From positions 1 through 64,000 of the forward strand of contig JBCDKM010000021.1 of assembly GCA_038746605.1 (NCBI GenBank): a stretch of DNA of 64,000 nucleotides, written 5' to 3'. The notes beneath the pieces are model-generated. The model was not told where the DNA came from. It worked only from the letters and a program-made list of their open reading frames with translations, and searched no databases. Positions 58,614 through 64,000 of this stretch are shown here, in pieces. Positions within the stretch are counted from its first letter, which is position 1; each line of letters begins with the position of its first letter. The stretch comes from Rubricoccus sp038746605 (lineage in GTDB: Bacteria > Bacteroidota > Rhodothermia > Rhodothermales > Rubricoccaceae). Both the position numbers and the translations under genes were made by a program.

Positions 58614-59386
58614 ACGACTCTCGTCCCGATCCAGACGAGTTTCCCGCGACGGGCGCAAGCGTGCCTGGGACTCCGTTGGACGACGAGCCCATCTCACGGG
58701 CACCAGACCCCGCTGAGCCCTCCCAGCCGTCTGCCGAGGCGGACCCGGCCGCTGAGGGAGCTCCGCCGACTATCGCCCCGGTCTCCGCCATCGACCGTCT
58801 ACAGACTCCACACGAGGAGTCCGAACCCGATGGGGTCTCGTGGGCCTGGCTGGCGGGCGTCGTGCTCGTGGTGATGGGCATCGTGGGGGTGTGGATCTGG
58901 ACGCACCGCGACACGGGACCAGACAATGACCTACTCCGCGAGGCTGTCGCAGCCTACGAGGAATTCCGAACGGCTGAGATCACCAACGACCCGGAGGTGG
59001 CCGCTACGTGGGTCCTCGAGAACCTGCGAGAGGTCTTCCTCTTTCCACCGGAGATCGAGGGGTACGAGTTGCTCGGGGTCGGCAGCGCGGATTTTGCCGA
59101 AGGGGTTTCTGTACCTGCCTTTCGCTATGACGGCCGAAACGGTTCGACGTTCGTCGTCTTCGGGTACGATTACTACCTGTTGGACCGTGCCGCGGAGAGT
59201 GGCCGTCTCCGCCTCGCGCCCGAGGTCTACGCCCGCCTCGCGGAACCCGAGCCGGTCGACATTCGCCGTGAAGGCGACTCGTACGTCGTGACGTGGCGGC
59301 GGCGCTCCCTCCTCTTTACCGCTGTCGCTCCGGGCGAGGAGTTGGCCGAGCGGATCTCGAACGCCGTCCGCCGCGAGGAACTGTAG
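58610..59386 (+). CDS. Single-pass membrane protein of unknown function
   Basis: A 258-residue protein. A disordered acidic, Pro-rich cytoplasmic N-terminus (about 75 residues) is followed by one helix (AWLAGVVLVVMGIVGVWIW) and an extracytoplasmic domain of about 155 residues with beta character (VPAFRYDGRNGSTFVVFGYD). No family is recognised. Translationally coupled to the SAM hydrolase by ATGA. A palindrome half-site sits in the N-terminal part. Confidence 0.7.
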   Translation: MNDSRPDPDEFPATGASVPGTPLDDEPISRAPDPAEPSQPSAEADPAAEGAPPTIAPVSAIDRLQTPHEESEPDGVSWAWLAGVVLVVMGIVGVWIWTHRDTGPDNDLLREAVAAYEEFRTAEITNDPEVAATWVLENLREVFLFPPEIEGYELLGVGSADFAEGVSVPAFRYDGRNGSTFVVFGYDYYLLDRAAESGRLRLAPEVYARLAEPEPVDIRREGDSYVVTWRRRSLLFTAVAPGEELAERISNAVRREEL

Positions 59387-59401
59387 CGCTGGACCGTAGC
59401 G

Positions 59402-60751
59402 CTATGCGGGGACGACTTCCGGTGTGTTCCCCCTCACAGGAACCGCTTCGAGCGCGATTCGGAAGGTCGTGCCCGCACCTGGCCGGGTGGCTGCGACTTC
59501 CATCTTGCCCCCGTGGTATTCCTCCACGATCCGCCTCGCGAGGCTGAGCCCGAGCCCCCAGCCCCGGCGCTTGGTAGAGAAGCCCGGTTTGAAGACGAGC
59601 CGTGCCGTCGCGCGGTCCATGCCTTTTCCGGTGTCCTGCACGTCCACCACGGCACGGTCCGCCTCGCGGCGAGCGTGGATCGAGATGGAGCCTCCTCCCC
59701 CCTCCATCGCGTCTAGCGCGTTCTTGAGCAGGTTCTCGATAACCCACTCGAACAGCTCCGGGTTGAGACGCGCGGAGAGCTCACGATCTGCCTCGACCGA
59801 TAACGAGACCGGTGCGCCTGAGCGTGGAATCCGACGCCGCATGTAGGCCGCCACGTCCTCCAAAACAGGCGCGAGCGCGACGGGCTCCAGCGCCGGGCGA
59901 GAGCCGATTTTCTCGAACCGGTCGGCTACACGTCGGAGGCGGTCCACGTCAGCCTCCAGTTCGTCGGCGACTTGTTCGGCGGGCGCGGCATCGCCGAGGC
60001 GGAGCAACTCGATCCAGCCGATCATGCTGGAGAGTGGCGTACCGAGTTGATGCGCGGCCTCCTTCGCCATCCCGACCCACAGCAGCGACTGCTCACTTCG
60101 GCGCAGGTACGAGAACCCCCAGTAGCCCACCACGATGAACAACGCGACGACGAGCAACTGGACGAGCGGGAACGCACGGATCGTCCTCGCGAGAGCGCTT
60201 TCGCCATAGTGCACGAACTGGACGTTGCCAGGCGCGAACTCGAAGCGGATCGGCGGATTTGTCTCGTCCATCTCGCGGGCCAGCGCCAGAAGCTCTGCCT
60301 GCACCACATCCAGGCCGCGAGAAGAGTCCGCATCCACGTTGCGCGCGAAGGCGACGTAGGTGAACGCGGAGTCCGTGATGAGGGCGGGGACGGAGAAGCG
60401 CCCAGGCTGGACGATCTCGCTGAAGACGAAGTCCAGCCCTTCCCCGCCAGGCTGGTTCTCCGCCCACGTGAGAGCGTCCAGCAATCGCTCGCGGCGCTCG
60501 CCCGGAGGCACGACCGCCCCGGCCGCCACGGCGCTGTCCAGCGCTGCGAGTTCTGCCGCGAACGGGTTGCCCTGCAACGAGATCCGGCCCTGGAACTCGA
60601 TGGCTCTCGCCCAGAGTTCGACGGCCGCCTCGTCCTGCGCCTGGAGGCGGTCCGCTAACTGCCACGTGAACAATAGCGACGCCGCCGCGATGAGAATCGC
60701 CGCCGCGATCAGGCCGCGCTTGAGCCGGGTTCCGGTCTGGTAGGCTTGCAA
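59402..60751 (-). CDS. Sensor histidine kinase
   Basis: A 449-residue membrane kinase, starting at TTG 60751. TM1 GLIAAAILIAAASLLFTW, a periplasmic sensor (about 35-200), TM2 LVQLLVVALFIVVGYWGF, then HisKA with KEAAHQLGTPLSSMIGWIEL and a HATPase with VIENLLKNALDAMEGGGG, VQDTGKGM and WGLGLSLARRIVEEYHGG. There is no HAMP and no regulator gene beside it. An orphan kinase of the NtrB-like type. Confidence 0.93.
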   Translation of the reverse strand: MQAYQTGTRLKRGLIAAAILIAAASLLFTWQLADRLQAQDEAAVELWARAIEFQGRISLQGNPFAAELAALDSAVAAGAVVPPGERRERLLDALTWAENQPGGEGLDFVFSEIVQPGRFSVPALITDSAFTYVAFARNVDADSSRGLDVVQAELLALAREMDETNPPIRFEFAPGNVQFVHYGESALARTIRAFPLVQLLVVALFIVVGYWGFSYLRRSEQSLLWVGMAKEAAHQLGTPLSSMIGWIELLRLGDAAPAEQVADELEADVDRLRRVADRFEKIGSRPALEPVALAPVLEDVAAYMRRRIPRSGAPVSLSVEADRELSARLNPELFEWVIENLLKNALDAMEGGGGSISIHARREADRAVVDVQDTGKGMDRATARLVFKPGFSTKRRGWGLGLSLARRIVEEYHGGKMEVAATRPGAGTTFRIALEAVPVRGNTPEVVPA

Positions 60752-60753
60752 CG

Positions 60754-60818
60754 GGTTCCGAGTTGTGAGTTCCGGGCTCCGAGTTCAGCCGCGAACCCGA
60801 AACGGGGAACTCGGAACC
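60754..60818. repeat. 11-bp inverted repeat spanning the purA-kinase gap
   Basis: GGTTCCGAGTT (60754-60764) pairs with AACTCGGAACC (60808-60818). Inside are further GTTCCG/GAGTTC-like pieces. The repeat fills the 66-bp gap between purA (stop 60818) and the kinase start (60751) and may act as a terminator or be a small repeat element. Confidence 0.7.
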
Positions 60819-62089
60819 TAAAGCGCGAGAGTCTCCTCGCGCTTCGGGCCGGTGGAGACCGTCCCGATGGGAACGCCGAGGCGGTCCGAGACGAAGGCGA
60901 GGTAGTCCTTGGCCGCCTCGGGGAGATCACCGACCGACTCGGCACCGGTCACGTCGCCGAAGCCGGGGAGCGTCTCATAGACGGGCTCGGCTTTGGAGAG
61001 CGTCTCCAGGTCCGTCGGGAAGCGGTCCGTGAGCTTGTCGCCGATGCGGTACTGGGTGCAGACCTGGAGCTCATCGAGCCCCGCGAGCACGTCCAGCTTG
61101 GTGATGGCGAGTTCGGTGAAGCCGTTGATGCGCGTGGCGTACGCGAGGGCGACGAGGTCCAGCCAGCCGCAGCGGCGGGGCCGACCGGTCGTCGCGCCGA
61201 ACTCGCCTCCGGTCTGGCGGAGTTGCTCGCCGAGATCTCCGGTCAGCTCCGTCGGGAAGGGACCATTGCCCACGCGCGTGCTGTACGCCTTCACGATGCC
61301 GATCACTCGGTCCACACTGGTGGGCGGGACACCGAGGCCGGTGCAGCAGCCACCCGCGGTCGGATGGCTGGAGGTCACGAATGGGTACGTGCCGTGGTCC
61401 ACATCCAGGAGCGAGCCTTGAGCCCCCTCGGCGAGGATCGTCTTGCCCTCTGCGAGGACGTTGTGCAGGAGCGCCGTCGTGTCGGTCACGAACGGATCGA
61501 TGCGCCGGTCGAAGTCCACGTACTCCTCCACCATCGCGTCCACGTCGATGGTTTCAGCGCCATACACTTTGCCGAGGAGATCGTTCTTCTCCTCCAGTGC
61601 CGCGACGAGCTTCGCGCGGAGGCTCTCGCGGTCCAGCAAGTCCACCACGCGGATGCCGTTTCTCGCGAACTTGTCCACGTACGCCGGCCCGATGCCCCGG
61701 CCTGTTGTGCCGATGGCGCCCGCATCGCGGTAGCGCTCCTTCGCCTGGTCCAGCCGCTTGTGGTACGGCATGATCAGGTGCGCGGTGTGCGAGATATGGA
61801 GGCGCCCTTCGACCTGGAAGCCGAGCGCCTCCACCTGTCGGATCTCGTCCATCAGCGCGACGGGGTCGATTACGACGCCGTTCCCGATAACACACTGGAC
61901 GCCTTCGTGGAAGATGCCGCTCGGGATGAGGTGCAGGACGAACTCCTTGTCGGCCCACTTGATGGTGTGACCGGCGTTGGCCCCGCCCTGGTAGCGGGCG
62001 ACGACATCCACCTCGGGAGCGAGGAGGTCAACGACTTTGCCTTTGCCTTCGTCGCCCCACTGGGCGCCGATGACGATGGTAACAGGCAT
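60818..62089 (-). CDS. purA: Adenylosuccinate synthetase
   Basis: A 423-residue GTP-dependent enzyme that joins IMP and aspartate. VIGAQWGDEGKGKVVDLL is the GTP loop near the N-terminus; AGHTIKW carries the catalytic His; TTGRGIGPAY and GEFGATTGRPRRCGWLDLVA are IMP/Asp segments. Normal length. In the following 54-bp gap to the STAS gene GGGACT and AGTCCC form a weak hairpin around ACTCGGG repeats. Confidence 0.98.
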   Translation of the reverse strand: MPVTIVIGAQWGDEGKGKVVDLLAPEVDVVARYQGGANAGHTIKWADKEFVLHLIPSGIFHEGVQCVIGNGVVIDPVALMDEIRQVEALGFQVEGRLHISHTAHLIMPYHKRLDQAKERYRDAGAIGTTGRGIGPAYVDKFARNGIRVVDLLDRESLRAKLVAALEEKNDLLGKVYGAETIDVDAMVEEYVDFDRRIDPFVTDTTALLHNVLAEGKTILAEGAQGSLLDVDHGTYPFVTSSHPTAGGCCTGLGVPPTSVDRVIGIVKAYSTRVGNGPFPTELTGDLGEQLRQTGGEFGATTGRPRRCGWLDLVALAYATRINGFTELAITKLDVLAGLDELQVCTQYRIGDKLTDRFPTDLETLSKAEPVYETLPGFGDVTGAESVGDLPEAAKDYLAFVSDRLGVPIGTVSTGPKREETLAL

Positions 62090-62143
62090 GGAGAGAGGGA
62101 TGGGGACTCGGGGTAGCGACTCGGGAACTCAAGTCCCTAGCCT

Positions 62144-62485
62144 CTACTCACCGAAGGAGGCGGCCGCGACGGGCACGTCCTCGAAGATGGAGAAGACCGA
62201 GAGGAGCTGCGTGACCGTGAGAAGCTGGTGGACGCGCTCGTGGACGTTCGCGAGGACGAGGTTGCCCCCTGCGTTTCGCACGATGGTGAGCGCGCCGATC
62301 AGCATACCGAGGCCGGACGAGTTCATCCGCTCGACGCCGTTGAGGTCAACGACGAACTGCTTCTGGCCGTCGGTGCGAAGCTGACGAAGGCGCTCGTGGA
62401 GGACCGACCCGTCGGGGCCACCCATCGCGTCCCCTTCGAGGGCGACGACGGCGACGCCGCCATGGTCGGTGACGTGGATCTGCAT
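62144..62485 (-). CDS. STAS-domain anti-sigma factor antagonist
   Basis: A 113-residue protein of the SpoIIAA type. QIHVTDHGGVAVVALEGDAM opens the fold and VERMNSSGLGMLIGALTIVR holds the conserved Ser that partner kinases phosphorylate. No partner anti-sigma kinase is encoded nearby. It is separated from secF by a 114-bp gap with an imperfect palindrome. Confidence 0.92.
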   Translation of the reverse strand: MQIHVTDHGGVAVVALEGDAMGGPDGSVLHERLRQLRTDGQKQFVVDLNGVERMNSSGLGMLIGALTIVRNAGGNLVLANVHERVHQLLTVTQLLSVFSIFEDVPVAAASFGE

Positions 62486-62561
62486 GAGAGACAGGCGGAA
62501 GAGAGGGAAAGGCCGCGCGGAGCGCAGCCGCTGGAACCTACGGACGCAGCGGCACGGAGGT

Positions 62562-62589
62562 CCGCCCGCCTCGGTACCGCGGCGGGCGG
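62562..62589. repeat. 28-bp imperfect palindrome, extended member of the family
   Basis: CCGCCCGCC T CGGTACCG C GGCGGGCGG is palindromic over 28 bp except for one T/C pair. It lies between the secF stop (62600) and STAS start (62485) and shares the CCTCGGTACCG core of the dispersed repeat. Confidence 0.8.
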
Positions 62590-62599
62590 ATCTACCGAG

Positions 62600-63538
62600 C
62601 TAGCGCGTGGCCGTGGAGAGGCGCGGCACGCTGGAGCCGTACTTCTTCCGCAGCAGGATCACGATCGGGCTCGCGACGAAAACGGACGAGTACGTACCAA
62701 TCGCGATGCCGAGCACGAGCGAGACCGCGAAGCCGCGCAACACCTCGCCGCCGAGGAAGGCGAGGATGAGCACCACGATCATCGTCGTCACCGAGGTCAG
62801 GATCGTGCGCGAGAGCGTCGTCGAGATGGCGCGGTTGGCGACCGTCTCGAAGGGCTCCGTCTTGAACAGCTGCGAGAACTCGCGGATGCGGTCGAACACC
62901 ACCACGGTGTCGTTGATGGAGTAGCCGACGATGGTCAGCAGCGCCGCGATGATCGCCTGGTCAATGAGCAGCGTGATGGGCGTGAACGCGTTGATGATCG
63001 CGAACATGCCGAGCACGATCAGCACATCGTGAGCCAGCGCGGCGACGGCGCCGAGCGAGTACCGCCAGTCGAAGCGGATGAAGATGTAGAGCAGGATGAC
63101 GAAGAGCGACCCGAGGATGGCCAGCATCGCGCCTCGCTGGAGGTCTTGCGCGAAGCGCGGGCCCACGGCGTCGGTGCGGATGTCATTCGGGTTGGAGCCC
63201 GGGAAGGCCGCTGCGATGGCACTCTTCACTTGCTCCGAGACCTCACTGGCGTCACCAGTCTCGGTCGTCGTGCGGACGAGGAGTTCCGTCGGCGCGCCGT
63301 ATTCCTTGACCTCCGTGCCCGCGCCGATGGCCGCGTCTAGAGCTGCACGGGCGTCAGTGGGCGGGATGGCCTGGTCGGTCTCGACGACGATCTCGGTACC
63401 GCCCTTGAAGTCGATTCCAGCCTCCAGGCCAGGGTAAAAGAGAGCGACGATCGCGATGAGGATGAGGGTGGACGAGATCGTCACCCCGAGTCGGCGCAGG
63501 CCCCAGAAGTCGTACTGGGCGTTTTCGAAAATGCGCAT
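62600..63538 (-). CDS. secF: Protein translocase subunit SecF
   Basis: A 312-residue membrane protein with six helices. DFWGLRRLGVTISSTLILIA, DFKGGTEIVVET, and the conserved VVFDRIRE and YSINDTVVVFDRIREFSQ segments are typical. It works with SecD and YajC to drive late steps of Sec export with the proton gradient. It is separate from secD, unlike the fused form of some Bacteroidota. Confidence 0.97.
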   Translation of the reverse strand: MRIFENAQYDFWGLRRLGVTISSTLILIAIVALFYPGLEAGIDFKGGTEIVVETDQAIPPTDARAALDAAIGAGTEVKEYGAPTELLVRTTTETGDASEVSEQVKSAIAAAFPGSNPNDIRTDAVGPRFAQDLQRGAMLAILGSLFVILLYIFIRFDWRYSLGAVAALAHDVLIVLGMFAIINAFTPITLLIDQAIIAALLTIVGYSINDTVVVFDRIREFSQLFKTEPFETVANRAISTTLSRTILTSVTTMIVVLILAFLGGEVLRGFAVSLVLGIAIGTYSSVFVASPIVILLRKKYGSSVPRLSTATR

Positions 63539-63622
63539 GGTGTGTAAGTGCTGGGTACGAAGTACGGAGGTACGGGGCGAGCGCGGAGCCGAACGAATCC
63601 GGCACTCCGCACTCGGTACCCA

Positions 63623-64000
63623 TTAGCCGAAGGACACGGACGCGCCGCGCCCCTGAACCAAGTAGTCGAGGAGGAGGCGGGTGACAACAAGCGCCGTGAA
63701 GAGGCTCGTCACGATGCCCGCCATGAGCGTCACGGCGAAGCCCTGAATCGGGCCGAGGCCGAACGAGTAGAGGATGACGCCGATTAAGAACGTTGTGATG
63801 TTCGCGTCCGCGATGGCGGAGAGCGCTTTGTCAAACCCGCCCTGGACGGACGCCTTGAGCGTTTTGCCGCTCGCCATCTCCTCTCGGATGCGCTCGAAGA
63901 TGAGCACGTTGGCATCCACCGCCATACCAATCGTCAGCACGATACCTGCCATTCCCGGGAGCGTCAGCGTGGCCCGGAAGCCCGCGAGGATGCCGAAGAT
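63623..64000 (-). CDS. secD: Protein translocase subunit SecD, C-terminal part
   Basis: The last 125 codons of secD; the start lies beyond the right edge. MAGIVLTIGMAVDANVLIFE and RIREEMASGKTLKASVQGGF are the SecD C-terminal signature, followed by FGLGPIQGFAVTLMAGIVTS. SecF begins 84 bp downstream, a gap with GGTAC-containing short repeats (63553-63617). Both belong to one transcript. Confidence 0.96.
   Translation of the reverse strand: MFGILAGFRATLTLPGMAGIVLTIGMAVDANVLIFERIREEMASGKTLKASVQGGFDKALSAIADANITTFLIGVILYSFGLGPIQGFAVTLMAGIVTSLFTALVVTRLLLDYLVQGRGASVSFG

Noticed and set aside
63549..63622. A regulatory element in the secD-secF gap (GGTAC-rich)
   Set aside because: Short GTAC-containing pieces recur but form no stable long stem. 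Nothing specific can be claimed.
1..64000. tRNA, rRNA, tmRNA, riboswitches
   Set aside because: No GGTTCGAATCC-type T-loops, rRNA-like stretches or known riboswitch cores were recognised by eye. A covariance-model scan would be needed to exclude small RNAs.

Overview
The window is a 64-kb piece of a high-GC genome. Two exported proteins end in type IX secretion (T9SS) C-terminal domains, several promoters fit the Bacteroidota -33/-7 pattern (TTTG, about 19 nt, TAnnTTG), there is almost no Shine-Dalgarno signal, and GTG starts are common. Together with the high GC this points to the Rhodothermales branch of Bacteroidota (Rhodothermota), probably a marine member such as the Rubricoccaceae. That placement is an inference from gene content. 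No rRNA, tRNA, CRISPR array, prophage or insertion sequence was recognised.

Positions 1-25209 (all on the minus strand) are one large exopolysaccharide/capsule locus. Reading in the direction of transcription it starts with rmlB-rmlA (dTDP-sugar supply). A BY-kinase/Wzz co-polymerase with its own promoter follows, then a small SLBB export protein, a nucleotide-sugar dehydrogenase, a uronic-acid-type epimerase and two MOP flippases. A block of sulfotransferases, glycosyltransferases and a Wzy-type polymerase runs off the left edge. Many junctions are 1- or 4-nt stop/start overlaps. Six sulfotransferase domains, one fused to a glycosyltransferase, suggest the product is a sulfated, uronate-containing polysaccharide. 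An FG-GAP/PQQ-like propeller and an alpha/alpha-toroid-like protein inside the block have no obvious role.

Positions 25324-45003 hold mixed housekeeping and envelope genes: a phosphoesterase, a T9SS cargo protein next to a small protein with a PID-CTERM-like tail, nadC, a second T9SS cargo (choice-of-anchor-B type), rlpA, plsY, a beta-barrel-like protein, a tesA / ybbA-ybbP-like divergent set, an OmpR-type two-component pair, and a DUF1800-DUF1501 exported pair.

Positions 45004-64000 hold pruA, small membrane and zinc-ribbon genes, a lower-GC patch with two orphan membrane proteins carrying a 112-bp direct repeat, tatD, a LytS/LytR system with a periplasmic PDZ-like domain, a SpoIID-like gene, a gbsR-yraN-asparaginase operon divergent from a SAM-cleaving enzyme, a histidine kinase, purA, a STAS protein, secF and the 3' part of secD.

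The most unusual feature is not a gene. A 20-bp palindrome, CCGCCTCG-N4-CGAGGCGG, occurs at least six times, with looser variants and many half-sites. It lies both between genes and in-frame inside genes, where it reads Arg-Leu-x-x-Glu-Ala. The palindromic hexamer TCGCGA also looks strongly over-represented. A 112-bp direct repeat pair, a (GTTCGGG)7 tandem array, several T-less GC-rich hairpins and a 9-bp inverted repeat between divergent genes are further non-coding structures.
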